The position numbers were made by a program, and so were the translations under genes. The notes beneath the pieces are model-generated. The model was given only the letters and a program-made list of their open reading frames with translations. It was not told the DNA's origin and made no database searches. From Domibacillus enclensis (GTDB lineage Bacteria; Bacillota; Bacilli; Bacillales; Domibacillaceae), in NCBI RefSeq assembly GCF_900156125.1, contig NZ_FTLX01000001.1, positions 434,001-498,000 of the forward strand: a stretch of DNA of 64,000 nt, written 5' to 3'. This document shows, piece by piece, positions 56,554 through 64,000 of the stretch (position 1 is its first letter; each line of letters starts with the position of its first letter).

Positions 56554-56971
56554 ATACTTCGTCCTGGTATTCTGGTTCTGGCAGTTTTGTTTCAAATTGA
56601 ATGCCGACAATGTGAATGTTCACTTCATCTGCTTCAAGGGCGGTCATATTCAGAAGGGTCTGTCTGATGCCTTCTTGAACAAGCTTGGCTACCTGTGGAA
56701 TAGACACACCGAACTTCACGACGCAGTATACATCGACTTTAATGCCTTCTTCGGTTAATTCCACCCGCACACCCTTGCCGTGATTTTTCTTGCCGAGGCG
56801 TTCTACCACGCCTGACGCAAAGCTGCCGCGCATTTTTTCGATTCCGTCTACCTCTGAAGCCGCAATGCCGGCAATCACTTCAATCACCTCGGGCGCGATT
56901 TCAATCCGGCCGTGGCCGCCTTCACCGTTGCTCATTTCAAGTATTTGATTTACAGACTGCTGTTCTGACAT
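56552..56971 (-). CDS. yqhY: Asp23/Gls24 family protein YqhY
   Basis: DUF322 (alkaline-shock) protein encoded with accB and accC; in B. subtilis it is linked to control of acetyl-CoA carboxylase activity. RIEIAPEVIEVIAGIAASEVDGIEKM and VDVYCVVKFGVSIPQVAKLVQEGIRQTLLNMT are family hallmarks. ATG 56971 stands six bases after GGAGGTG, giving 139 residues; ATG 56986 precedes that site. Confidence 0.92.
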   Translation of the reverse strand: MSEQQSVNQILEMSNGEGGHGRIEIAPEVIEVIAGIAASEVDGIEKMRGSFASGVVERLGKKNHGKGVRVELTEEGIKVDVYCVVKFGVSIPQVAKLVQEGIRQTLLNMTALEADEVNIHIVGIQFETKLPEPEYQDEV

Positions 56972-56987
56972 ACTCTGCACCTCCATA

Positions 56988-58346
56988 TTAGATTTGCTTA
57001 TTCATTACATCATACGTTTCAAGAAATTTCGTGTTGAAATCGCCGCCAACAAATACGTCATGCTCAAGCAATTTTTGATGGAAAGGAATCGTTGTATGGA
57101 CACCTTCGACAACAAATTCTGATAGGGCACGCTTCATCCGGGCAATGGCTTCCTCACGTGTTTTCCCATGGACGATCAGCTTAGCCACCATCGAATCATA
57201 AAAGGGAGGAATCATATAGCCGGGATACACAGCCGAGTCAATGCGGACACCAAACCCGCCTGGCGGTAAATATTCTTCCACTCTGCCCGGTGATGGCATA
57301 AAGTTTTTCTCCGGATTTTCAGCGTTGATCCGGCATTCAATGGACCAGCCGTTAAATGAAACATTTTCCTGCGTCAGCGAAAGCTCCTCGCCTGAAGCGA
57401 CTAAAATCTGTTCCTTAATCAAGTCCACTCCTGTCACCATTTCCGTAACAGGATGCTCCACCTGAATACGTGTGTTCATTTCCATGAAATAAAACGTTCC
57501 CGCATGGGCATCATATATAAATTCTACCGTGCCTGCCCCTGTATAATCAACTGCTTTGGCTGCTTTTACAGCCGCTTCACCCATTTCGGCTCTCATTTGT
57601 TCATTTAACGCCGGAGAAGGTGTTTCCTCGAGCAGCTTTTGCATGCGCCGCTGAATCGTACAATCCCGTTCCCCTAAATGAATCACATTGCCATGTGTAT
57701 CCGCCATCACTTGAATTTCCACATGACGGAAATCTTCAATGAATTTTTCTAAATATACACCCGGATTGCCAAATGCCGTTGCGGCTTCCTGCTGCGTCAT
57801 ATTGATTCCTTTTTCAAGCTCTGCTTCATCACGGGCCACACGAATGCCTTTTCCGCCGCCGCCCGCAGTCGCTTTAATAATGACGGGATATCCGATTTGA
57901 GCTGCCACAGCAAGACCTTCTTCAATATCCTTAATAATGCCGTCAGACCCTGGAACGATCGGTACGCCTGCTTTTTCCATCGTATCGCGGGCAACATCCT
58001 TTGTTCCCATTTGCGTGATGGCTTCAGGTGAAGGTCCGATGAACGTAATATTGCATTCACGGCAAAGCTCAGCAAAGCTCGCATTTTCCGCCAAAAACCC
58101 GTAGCCGGGATGAATGGCGTCTGATTCCGTTAATTTGGCAACGCTGACAATGTTTGTGAAATTTAAATAGCTGTCTTTTGACGCTGTTGGTCCGATGCAG
58201 TACGCTTCATCAGCCAGCTGAACATGAAGAGCTTCACGATCGGCTTCTGAAAATACCGCGACGGTTTCGATTTGAAGCTCCTTGCACGCACGTATAATCC
58301 GCACGGCAATTTCGCCACGATTGGCAATCAGTACTTTTTTAATCAT
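56988..58346 (-). CDS. accC: Acetyl-CoA carboxylase biotin carboxylase subunit
   Basis: Carboxylates the biotin of AccB using ATP and bicarbonate. N-terminal [21 protein letters not shown]-grasp domain with [16 protein letters not shown] and [17 protein letters not shown], and [16 protein letters not shown]. 452 residues. I start at ATG 58346, seven bases after AAGGAG; the ATG two codons earlier is only one base from it. Might also serve the orphan propionyl-CoA carboxyltransferase at 30.6 kb. Confidence 0.96.
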   Translation of the reverse strand: MIKKVLIANRGEIAVRIIRACKELQIETVAVFSEADREALHVQLADEAYCIGPTASKDSYLNFTNIVSVAKLTESDAIHPGYGFLAENASFAELCRECNITFIGPSPEAITQMGTKDVARDTMEKAGVPIVPGSDGIIKDIEEGLAVAAQIGYPVIIKATAGGGGKGIRVARDEAELEKGINMTQQEAATAFGNPGVYLEKFIEDFRHVEIQVMADTHGNVIHLGERDCTIQRRMQKLLEETPSPALNEQMRAEMGEAAVKAAKAVDYTGAGTVEFIYDAHAGTFYFMEMNTRIQVEHPVTEMVTGVDLIKEQILVASGEELSLTQENVSFNGWSIECRINAENPEKNFMPSPGRVEEYLPPGGFGVRIDSAVYPGYMIPPFYDSMVAKLIVHGKTREEAIARMKRALSEFVVEGVHTTIPFHQKLLEHDVFVGGDFNTKFLETYDVMNKQI

Positions 58347-58358
58347 TGTCATTCTCCT

Positions 58359-58850
58359 TTATTCCGGTTTCACTAAGAAAAGCGGCTGGCCGTATTCAAC
58401 AAGCTGGCCGTCTTTTACAAGGATCTCGACAATTTCGCCATCGATTTCAGCTTCAATTTCATTGAACAGCTTCATCGCTTCCACAATGCAGACAACGGAG
58501 TCCGACTTAATTTTAGATCCTGGCTTTACGTACACATCCGCATCCGGTGACGGTGATTCATAAAATGTCCCTACCATCGGTGATGTGATTTTATGTAGGC
58601 TTGAATCACTCTGGGCTGATTTCGGTGCTTCCGGAACAGGTACTTCTTGTACTTCCGGTGTGCTGTCAGCGTGCTGAATAGCCGGTGCTTGCTGAACAGC
58701 CGGCTTTGGTGCTTCTGGTGCTGCCGCATATGTAGTCGTTCCTGTTGATTTTCTCATTTTCAGCTTGCTTCCCGCTGATTCGAATATAAATTCATCAATC
58801 CCTGATTGATCGACCAGCTTGATCAATTCTCTAATTTCTTGCACTTTCAT
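58359..58850 (-). CDS. accB: Biotin carboxyl carrier protein of acetyl-CoA carboxylase
   Basis: Carries the carboxyl group for malonyl-CoA synthesis. N-terminal helix [24 protein letters not shown], an Ala/Pro/Glu-rich linker (about 40-85) and the biotinyl domain with biotin lysine K127 in [10 protein letters not shown]. 163 residues. First gene of accB-accC-yqhY. Confidence 0.96.
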   Translation of the reverse strand: MKVQEIRELIKLVDQSGIDEFIFESAGSKLKMRKSTGTTTYAAAPEAPKPAVQQAPAIQHADSTPEVQEVPVPEAPKSAQSDSSLHKITSPMVGTFYESPSPDADVYVKPGSKIKSDSVVCIVEAMKLFNEIEAEIDGEIVEILVKDGQLVEYGQPLFLVKPE

Positions 58851-58893
58851 GTATCCAACACCCCTTTAAGGAAATAAATAACCGAACCATTTT

Positions 58894-58948
58894 CTTTTTT
58901 CGAAAAAAGCTCCTTCTTTCATTTTATCTTTTTTTCATCAATTAGCAA
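58894..58948 (-). promoter_or_regulatory. Promoter and leader palindrome of accB
   Basis: Minus-strand TTGCTA (58948-58943) and TAAAAT (58926-58921), 16-base spacer. The leader then holds a perfect 16-base palindrome CTTTTTTCGAAAAAAG (58894-58909). Function of the palindrome is unknown; it could be an operator or a hairpin. Confidence 0.5.
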
Positions 58949-58968
58949 ATACTGAATCAAAACGAAAT

Positions 58969-58998
58969 AAGCCCGCCTTAAAAAAAGCGGGTGCTTTT
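58969..58998. terminator. Hairpin after spoIIIAH
   Basis: GCCCGC (58971-58976) pairs with GCGGGTGC; the T-run is stronger on the plus strand, but the site lies just downstream of the spoIIIAH stop and upstream of the accB promoter. Confidence 0.5.
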
Positions 58999-59000
58999 TT

Positions 59001-59525
59001 TTATTTAAATGGTTCAAATTCAACCGAAACAGGCATTTTTTCGCCCATCTCTTCTTTAGCCAGGCGGATCAGCTCGTTTGCCGCTTCGGTGGAATGGCTG
59101 TCCGATTTGACGGTGATGCGCACTTCTCCATCCATCGTGCGCACGAGGGCATCTTCATATCCTTTTGATTTAATAACCGTTTCGAGCATCCGCTCACTGG
59201 ATGCCTGTTCGTCTAGCTGCTGCATGCTCGTGTACGCTTCATCTTTTTCTTCTGCCGACAGATCCGCTGATGCAACTTTGGCCGTCAGCTCTTCTTTCAG
59301 CCGGCTTCTTTCCTCGTCTGCTTCAAGTCGGATCATTTCAAACACTTCATCGCTCGCTGGCTCTTCAATCGCCACATCTACATCCACATCTTCAGCGGTT
59401 TCGGGAATCACTTCCTCAAGAGAAGAAGCAGGGAGCAATTTTTCCGGTCCTGTTACGTAATACACACCGAGTACAGCCGTTAAGCTGACCATCGTAAACA
59501 GCCATACAGTTTGTTTTTTCGGCAT
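59001..59525 (-). CDS. spoIIIAH: Stage III sporulation protein AH
   Basis: Mother-cell membrane protein whose extracytoplasmic YscJ/FliF-like domain binds forespore SpoIIQ to form the feeding-tube channel. One N-terminal membrane helix (residues 7-25), an acidic linker with a coiled coil (55-115), then the ring-building domain ending KMPVSVEFEPFK. 174 residues, about 40 shorter than in B. subtilis, mainly in the linker. Last gene of spoIIIA. Confidence 0.92.
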   Translation of the reverse strand: MPKKQTVWLFTMVSLTAVLGVYYVTGPEKLLPASSLEEVIPETAEDVDVDVAIEEPASDEVFEMIRLEADEERSRLKEELTAKVASADLSAEEKDEAYTSMQQLDEQASSERMLETVIKSKGYEDALVRTMDGEVRITVKSDSHSTEAANELIRLAKEEMGEKMPVSVEFEPFK

Positions 59526-59529
59526 TCGT

Positions 59530-60066
59530 TTATCCTCCTGTTTTCCCCGGCATGACAGCTACACGATGCAACGGAACACCGAGTACACGTGCAACTGCTT
59601 CGGCCATTCTTTTTTTCACCTGAACCTGCTCAGCACCTTGTGCGACGATGAGAACACCTTGAATATCCGGGTTTCGTGTTTCGGTCATGACCGGGCTTTC
59701 TGAATCCCCGCTTCTCAGTACAGCCAGCTGCTCGTCCACTGTGTTTTCACCGGAGCCCTTTGATGATACACGGTTTTTCTCAAATACTTTTTGTTCTGAA
59801 GAAGCCAGATTGACAATGACCGAGACGTTCGATACCCCTTCCATTTCACTCAACGCACGAGTCAGTTCGGCTTCATACAGCTTTTTATAATCTGTTTCAG
59901 ATGAAGCACTTTCGACCGTTTTTGTTATTTCGGCCGGTTCTGAACCGTTTAAATCGCCCAGTGCCATCAATGCAATACCTCCGCCTAGAACAATCGCGGC
60001 CCATTTCAATGGTTTGTCGACTTTTCCATTTTTCCACATAGTGAAAAGCGAGTGCCGGTCAGCCAC
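59530..60066 (-). CDS. spoIIIAG: Stage III sporulation protein AG
   Basis: Ring-forming mother-cell component of the SpoIIIA-SpoIIQ channel. One membrane helix (20-38), then a ring-building motif domain with LSEMEGVSNVSVIVNLASSE and PDIQGVLIVAQGAEQVQVKKRMAEAVARVLGVPLHRV. Start is GTG 60066, nine bases after an AAAGGAGG inside the spoIIIAF end; the genes overlap by eight bases. 178 residues, shorter than B. subtilis. Confidence 0.92.
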   Translation of the reverse strand: MADRHSLFTMWKNGKVDKPLKWAAIVLGGGIALMALGDLNGSEPAEITKTVESASSETDYKKLYEAELTRALSEMEGVSNVSVIVNLASSEQKVFEKNRVSSKGSGENTVDEQLAVLRSGDSESPVMTETRNPDIQGVLIVAQGAEQVQVKKRMAEAVARVLGVPLHRVAVMPGKTGG

Positions 60067-60559
60067 CTCCTTTTTCCTCCTTTTCCATCACCATATTCAC
60101 TTGATGCGGCTCGATATTCCACTTTTCCGATAAAGTCTGCTGAATGCTGCTCTCCGGACACTGTCCCCGCGCAAGAATCCGAACGTGCGTCAATTGATCC
60201 GCTGCCGCCTCTGACTGTACATCCATCACTTCACAGGCAGGAAAAGCTGATGCAACGGCAGTGGCATCCGATTGAAGCTGCGGGTCCATATACGTGGCAG
60301 AGTCCAGTTCTGATAAGTCCGACAGCTGGTCAATGTGCTGGTCCGTCACTGCCTGAAAAGCATTCAAATCCTGATCCTGTTCAAACACAGGTGACCAGTC
60401 CGGTGAAAACAGCGGCTTAATCAGGGCGGCCATGATGACGAGACCCGCTGTCAGGCGAACATATTTCCTCATCGGCGAATCCGTTATCAGCATATCAATC
60501 ACAGCGGCACATAAAAGCAGCGCCAGAACAGATGACAGCCAGTCAAAGATGGACTGCAT
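60059..60559 (-). CDS. spoIIIAF: Stage III sporulation protein AF
   Basis: Two N-terminal membrane helices (8-26 and 34-50; KYVRLTAGLVIMAALIKPLF is typical) and a soluble ring-building-like domain to the end (HVRILARGQCPESSIQQTLSEKW). 166 residues. Part of the mother-cell SpoIIIA complex. Four bases after spoIIIAE. Confidence 0.9.
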   Translation of the reverse strand: MQSIFDWLSSVLALLLCAAVIDMLITDSPMRKYVRLTAGLVIMAALIKPLFSPDWSPVFEQDQDLNAFQAVTDQHIDQLSDLSELDSATYMDPQLQSDATAVASAFPACEVMDVQSEAAADQLTHVRILARGQCPESSIQQTLSEKWNIEPHQVNMVMEKEEKGGG

Positions 60560-60563
60560 CGCT

Positions 60564-61649
60564 TCACCTCATCATGTAAGCCGCATTTCCGGCAGAGACA
60601 ACCGCTGCCATGAATAAAAAGTACATAAACGAAACAAGCGCAAGAGACGCCAGCATAAACGACAGTGTTTTTCCGATTACATCCAATAGAGACGCCGCGG
60701 CTGAATCGCCAAGCGGCTGCAGTGCTGCGGCAGCCGCTTTATATAAAAGCACAAGCACCATTAGCTTGAGGACTGGAAACAGCGCTGTTAACAAAAGGAG
60801 CCCGATCCCTGCTGCTCCTGCTGTATTGTGAATAAGAAGAGCAGCGCCTGAAGCGGTATCCGCCGCATCCGCCATCATTCTTCCTACCACTGGAACGAAT
60901 GTACCTGTAATAAATTTTGCCGTTTTGACCGTCAACCCGTCTGCCGCGGCCGCTGTCATCCCGCGCATCGTTAACACAGCCAAAAAAACAGCCATAAAGG
61001 CACTTAAAAGCGAAACACTGATCGTTCGAAGCAGAGAAGCAAGACGGTCCGCTTTGTAATGATCCGACAGCAGGCCAACCAGACTGAAAACGACTGAGAA
61101 AATCAAACACGGCAAAATAATTTGATCGATCAACAAACCAGACGCATTCATCATAAACAGCAGGAGCGGCGGAAACAAAGCCGCCGAAGCCACCGCCCCG
61201 CTGATCGTCAGCAGCGCAATCAAAATCGGCATAAACGCCATCATAAACACCGTCATTTGCTCAACAGCCGCTGATACGGATTCAACCGCCATTCGAAAGG
61301 TGCTCATCGTTAAAATAAAAATCGGGATTAATACGGCCGCCTCAGCTGTTCTGGTAACCGTTTGCGTTTCAAGTGCTTGTCCCACTGTTTTTAAAACGGA
61401 TGCTATAATCGCCAGCAAAAAAATAAGCGCCAGACTTTCCGCACTTTCCTTTACTTCAAAGAAAAAATACGACTTGATCATTGACAGCCAGTGATCGATT
61501 GAAAAAAAAGAAGACAGGTCAAACTGCGTAACATCCAAATTCATTTTTGACGGCATAAAAGGGGCATACAGCCCTTTAAGCTCGTTCCATCTTTGATCAA
61601 GCGCCGACAAGTCCGCTTGTTCGATGATCGGCTTCCAACCTTTTTCCAT
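60564..61649 (-). CDS. spoIIIAE: Stage III sporulation protein AE
   Basis: Large polytopic membrane protein of the SpoIIIA complex, probably export-gate-like. About seven or eight helices in residues 70-355. FMPILIALLTISGAVASAALFPPLLLFM and FITGTFVPVVGRMMADAADTASGAALLIHNTAGAAG are conserved family segments. 361 residues; no obvious cleaved signal, whereas B. subtilis SpoIIIAE has a longer N-terminus. Confidence 0.92.
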   Translation of the reverse strand: MEKGWKPIIEQADLSALDQRWNELKGLYAPFMPSKMNLDVTQFDLSSFFSIDHWLSMIKSYFFFEVKESAESLALIFLLAIIASVLKTVGQALETQTVTRTAEAAVLIPIFILTMSTFRMAVESVSAAVEQMTVFMMAFMPILIALLTISGAVASAALFPPLLLFMMNASGLLIDQIILPCLIFSVVFSLVGLLSDHYKADRLASLLRTISVSLLSAFMAVFLAVLTMRGMTAAAADGLTVKTAKFITGTFVPVVGRMMADAADTASGAALLIHNTAGAAGIGLLLLTALFPVLKLMVLVLLYKAAAAALQPLGDSAAASLLDVIGKTLSFMLASLALVSFMYFLFMAAVVSAGNAAYMMR

Positions 61650-61652
61650 GGA

Positions 61653-62045
61653 TCACCGTCCTGGAAGCATGTTTAAAATGGTTTCAATTAAAATAGTCAA
61701 AACGGGCAAAATCAACGCCATAATGATCATTTTCCCGGCGATTTCCATTTTAGCGGCCAATGCGTGCTGCCCCGCGTCCTTAGCGATGTTCGCTACAAAT
61801 TCCGAAATAAACGCCACACCGACCGCTTTTAGAACGGTTTCAATGTATAACGTCTCGGCACCGGCATAGGAAGCCATTTTGCGAATGGCGGCAATAAGCT
61901 TCGCCATTTCGTCCGCAAACTGGTAAAGAAGAATGCTGCACGTGAACAGGACGAACAGCAGCGAAAAGCCACGGTTGAATTCATGCAGGAGGATCGCCAG
62001 AAAAACAGCAACGAGTACGATTGCAGCAATATGAGTAATCGCAAT
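61653..62045 (-). CDS. spoIIIAD: Stage III sporulation protein AD (apparent ATT start)
   Basis: Membrane protein of the SpoIIIA complex. The frame ends with YIETVLKAVGVAFISEFVANIAKDAGQHALAAKMEIAGKMIIMALILPVLTILIETIL, matching SpoIIIAD. Upstream of the first in-frame ATG (61907) it still encodes the conserved membrane helices (ITHIAAIVLVAVFLAILLHE, then FSLLFVLFTCSILLY), so the gene must begin earlier. Between there and the upstream in-frame stop there is no ATG, GTG or TTG. An ATT at 62045, 10 bases after CAGGAG, gives 130 residues against 133 in B. subtilis. A sequencing or real frameshift near the TTTT at 62052-62049, from the ATG at 62065, is the alternative. Confidence 0.8.
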   Translation of the reverse strand: MAITHIAAIVLVAVFLAILLHEFNRGFSLLFVLFTCSILLYQFADEMAKLIAAIRKMASYAGAETLYIETVLKAVGVAFISEFVANIAKDAGQHALAAKMEIAGKMIIMALILPVLTILIETILNMLPGR

Positions 62046-62061
62046 AGGAAAACCGCTCCTG

Positions 62062-62265
62062 TCATTGAAATAAGAAAACGGATTTTATTTTGTCAAAAAG
62101 CTGTCCGACAATCGTTGCAGCCATAAACAAAATGTACAGAAAACCAAATAACGTGACCCACTGGGCGTATTCTTTTTTGCCGAGCTGCTCTAAAATCGTA
62201 TGCAGAAAAGCGGCAATAATGCCAATGCCGGCAATTCTAAACAGCAAATCCACATCCACATTCAT
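62062..62265 (-). CDS. spoIIIAC: Stage III sporulation protein AC
   Basis: 67-residue protein with two membrane helices (8-27 and 36-56): VDLLFRIAGIGIIAAFLHTILEQLGKKEYAQWVTLFGF is the family pattern, distantly like a duplicated half of SpoIIIAD. Lies between spoIIIAB and spoIIIAD as usual. Confidence 0.93.
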   Translation of the reverse strand: MNVDVDLLFRIAGIGIIAAFLHTILEQLGKKEYAQWVTLFGFLYILFMAATIVGQLFDKIKSVFLFQ

Positions 62266-62277
62266 GCAAGTCCCACC

Positions 62278-62790
62278 CTATAAAAGCAATACGGCTGTCA
62301 TCATGCCGCACAGCAGGCTAATTGACCGGATCATTCCGGCATACCGCTTTTCTTCTTCAGCCGCTTCTTCCCGCTGACGTTCAAGCTGCTTCAGTACAAG
62401 CTGGAGCTTTCGTTTTTCCGCATCCCGGGAAACAGCACCCAGCATCGCCCCAGCCTGCTCGACAATTTGAACGTCTCTTTTTTTTAGCGAAAGCTTCGTT
62501 GATTCATCGTGTACAATCCGTGTCCAGAGCTGCTCAGCTCCTTTGTCCCACACTGCCAGAGAAGCGGCAAACCGTTCAAACATCCTGCCGACCGGCTGAT
62601 CGACAGACAGTGAAATCGACCGGGCCGCCGATTCCATCGATTCTGCTCCGTACGCAATCGATGATTCCAGCATCACAAGAGCTGTTTCAAACTGGCGAAT
62701 TTGTTCCAACCGTTCACCATACGATCTGGATTTCAGCCAGCCAATCCAGAAGCTGGCTGCGATAATAAACATGGCGCCGGCCCATTTCAT
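62278..62790 (-). CDS. spoIIIAB: Stage III sporulation protein AB
   Basis: Resembles type II/IV secretion inner-membrane GspF-like proteins. An N-terminal helix (4-20), a helical cytoplasmic domain with RQFETALVMLESSIAYGAESM and a C-terminal helix (SISLLCGMMTAVLLL). 170 residues. Start overlaps the spoIIIAA stop by four bases. Confidence 0.92.
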   Translation of the reverse strand: MKWAGAMFIIAASFWIGWLKSRSYGERLEQIRQFETALVMLESSIAYGAESMESAARSISLSVDQPVGRMFERFAASLAVWDKGAEQLWTRIVHDESTKLSLKKRDVQIVEQAGAMLGAVSRDAEKRKLQLVLKQLERQREEAAEEEKRYAGMIRSISLLCGMMTAVLLL

Positions 62791-63680
62791 CCTGACCGCA
62801 TTCTTTCATGCTTTACAACCTTCCAGCTATGCGCTCCATCCAATTCTACATATAGCTCAAACAACCCGCTTTCTTTGATTTGGCGAATAACCGGTCTTCG
62901 CACCGCTTCATCAAGCGACCGTGCGTGGACCGTTGCAATAACCGCAATTCCCGCATTTAGGGCTTCAGAAAGGGCCTGTGCGTCCTCCATCCGGCCGATT
63001 TCATCTACAACGAGAACATCCGGGCTCATTGACCGGATCATCATCATCATTCCTTCAGACTTCGGGCAGGCATCCAGTACATCTGTCCTTTTGCCGACAT
63101 CCAGCTGCGGGACCCCGTTTAAGCAGCCCGCGATTTCCGAACGCTCGTCCACAATACACGTTTTCAACGCCGGGATACGTCTTTTCTCGTTTCCGGTTCC
63201 CGCTACACGGGCAATATCACGCAGCAGCGTCGTTTTCCCCGATCTTGGCGGCCCGATCACCAGCATGCTTTTCCACCTTTGCTGGTACAGTGCCGGCAGC
63301 AGTCTGTCTGCTGTGCCCTTTTTTTCTTTTGCAATTCGAATATTAAAGAAAGACAGGTTTGTCATAGAAGAAACGGAGCCATTTTTCACAACAGCCTGGC
63401 CGGCCAGGCCGATTCGATGGCCGCCTTCGATCGTCAAATACCCGCGTTTTAATTGTTCTTCCAGACGATAAACAGAATGCTTTGTGATTTTATGAACAAA
63501 TGTGGTTCGGTCATGCTCAGAAAAGACAACCGGCAGCACGTGCGTCCTTGTACCGGACAGTTCAATTTCCTGTCCGGTTCGCAATCTGATTTCTTCAATC
63601 GTCGGGTCACATTTCAAAAGAGGACTGACAGCCTGATAGATCGTTTCGCTTAAATAAGGCAGGATCGTTTTGTAGGGCAA
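62787..63680 (-). CDS. spoIIIAA: Stage III sporulation protein AA (ATPase)
   Basis: Secretion-type AAA ATPase that energises the SpoIIIA channel. Walker A GPPRSGKTT at about residues 143-151 and Walker B with VLVVDEIGRMEDA; IEEIRLRTGQ and GYLTIEGGHRIGLAGQAV are family regions. Start is TTG 63680, seven bases after GGAGG, giving 297 residues; upstream codons of the longer frame cross the sigma-E promoter. First gene of spoIIIA. Confidence 0.94.
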   Translation of the reverse strand: MPYKTILPYLSETIYQAVSPLLKCDPTIEEIRLRTGQEIELSGTRTHVLPVVFSEHDRTTFVHKITKHSVYRLEEQLKRGYLTIEGGHRIGLAGQAVVKNGSVSSMTNLSFFNIRIAKEKKGTADRLLPALYQQRWKSMLVIGPPRSGKTTLLRDIARVAGTGNEKRRIPALKTCIVDERSEIAGCLNGVPQLDVGKRTDVLDACPKSEGMMMMIRSMSPDVLVVDEIGRMEDAQALSEALNAGIAVIATVHARSLDEAVRRPVIRQIKESGLFELYVELDGAHSWKVVKHERMRSG

Positions 63681-63707
63681 TCCGCCGCCTCCTTCCGCTC
63701 TTTTGAC

Positions 63708-63736
63708 ATTGTATGAACCCACACCCGGTTTTATCC
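63708..63736 (-). promoter_or_regulatory. Sigma-E promoter of the spoIIIA operon
   Basis: Minus-strand GGATAAA (63736-63730), 14-base spacer, CATACAAT (63715-63708), a perfect sigma-E -10. B. subtilis spoIIIA is sigma-E dependent. Confidence 0.75.
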
Positions 63737-63766
63737 ATAAAAAAACCGCCAGATGGACTGGCGGCG
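63737..63766 (-). terminator. Terminator of the acyl-CoA dehydrogenase-like gene
   Basis: CCGCCAG pairs with CTGGCGG around a five-base loop and eight T residues follow on the minus strand. It directly precedes the spoIIIA promoter. Confidence 0.8.
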
Positions 63767-63780
63767 GGTTCTGTTCGTGC

Positions 63781-64000
63781 TTATTCTGCTTTTTTGATTT
63801 CCGAAAGAGCAGCTTCGGCAAGTGTCCGGTAGGCGATATCGTCCATTGGCGGGTTATGAAGACCGGCACGGACATTTTGCCAATAGCGGTGGAGCGGATT
63901 TTTCTCCGACAGACTTCTGGCGCCGACAATTCGCATGGCTATGTCGGTCACATCCATTGCCGTGTTTGTAACGAACGCTTTGGCGGCAGCCATTTGCGGC
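63781..64000 (-). CDS. Acyl-CoA dehydrogenase-like protein, C-terminal part
   Basis: Only the last 72 codons lie in the window; the frame continues past the right edge without a stop. The segment [28 protein letters not shown], followed by [21 protein letters not shown], is the C-terminal helical bundle of acyl-CoA dehydrogenase or related flavin monooxygenases: the GG/GA...L helix and R-D/N-VRAG region near the substrate and FAD site. A precise substrate cannot be told. In B. subtilis this place upstream of spoIIIAA is held by yqhV and efp. Confidence 0.7.
   Translation of the reverse strand, partial: PQMAAAKAFVTNTAMDVTDIAMRIVGARSLSEKNPLHRYWQNVRAGLHNPPMDDIAYRTLAEAALSEIKKAE

Noticed and set aside
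61829-62065. 78-codon minus-strand frame with ATG overlapping the spoIIIAC stop
   Set aside because: It covers spoIIIAD in a different frame, is not SpoIIIAD-like after the first few codons, and would be a real start only if a frameshift is present.

Overview
This is 64 kb of chromosome from an endospore-forming Bacillaceae bacterium. The evidence is near-complete sporulation operons (spmAB-dacB, spoIIA, spoIIM, spo0A, spoIVB, spoIIIA-A to H), Bacillus-type Shine-Dalgarno sites, recognisable sigma-E, sigma-H and Spo0A sites, and a gene order largely collinear with the resDE to spoIIIA part of the Bacillus subtilis chromosome. Several genes found in B. subtilis at these places are missing and others are rearranged, so it is a related but different genus or lineage. 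No prophage, insertion sequence, CRISPR array, tRNA or rRNA was seen.

Layout. 1-4.8 kb: end of resD, then resC-resB-resA (cytochrome c maturation) and rluB. 4.8-5.3 kb: a non-coding gap with copy A of a dispersed repeat. 5.3-8.8 kb: spmB-spmA-dacB behind a sigma-E promoter, then scpB-scpA (condensin partners). 8.9-10 kb: ypuF, a stand-alone ribT and an unannotated 28-codon gene behind lysA. 10-15.5 kb: lysA, a shortened spoVA cluster (spoVAA, AB and AF only), and sigF-spoIIAB-spoIIAA with a sigma-H promoter and Spo0A box. 15.5-16 kb: second gap with copy B of the repeat. 16-22 kb: nucleoside salvage (pdp, pupG, drm), xerD, fur, spoIIM, nudF. 22-30.5 kb: yqkF, yqkD, yqjQ, yqjP, proI, rnz, zwf, yqjE. 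30.6-39.3 kb: a propionyl/methylmalonyl-CoA block (carboxyltransferase, epimerase, MeaB, both mutase subunits) interrupted by a prli42-like miniprotein, a FUSC-like membrane protein, brxB and a candidate small RNA. 39.4-45.4 kb: ypuA, the branched-chain 2-oxo acid dehydrogenase genes (bkdB, bkdAB, bkdAA, lpdV) and yqzF. 45.4-58.9 kb: spo0A, spoIVB, recN, argR, yqxC, dxs, ispA, xseB, xseA, folD, nusB, yqhY, accC, accB. 59-63.7 kb: the spoIIIA operon. The window ends in the 3' part of an acyl-CoA dehydrogenase-like gene.

How the parts fit. Two themes dominate. One is sporulation: Spo0A and sigma-H switch on spoIIA, whose sigma-F starts the forespore programme; sigma-E promoters then drive dacB-spmAB, spoIIM and spoIIIA. 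The other is branched-chain amino-acid and odd-chain catabolism: the Bkd complex makes branched acyl-CoAs, and those from valine and isoleucine can end as propionyl-CoA, then methylmalonyl-CoA, then succinyl-CoA through the mutase block.

Most of the window is ordinary core genome. The least expected signals are a spoIIIAD frame with no ATG, GTG or TTG start at its conserved N-terminus (an ATT lies at the right place), a promoter-to-terminator small RNA candidate at about 34.4 kb, a 25-bp palindrome over the mutA promoter, the 28-codon gene after lysA, and the reduced spoVA and bkd clusters.
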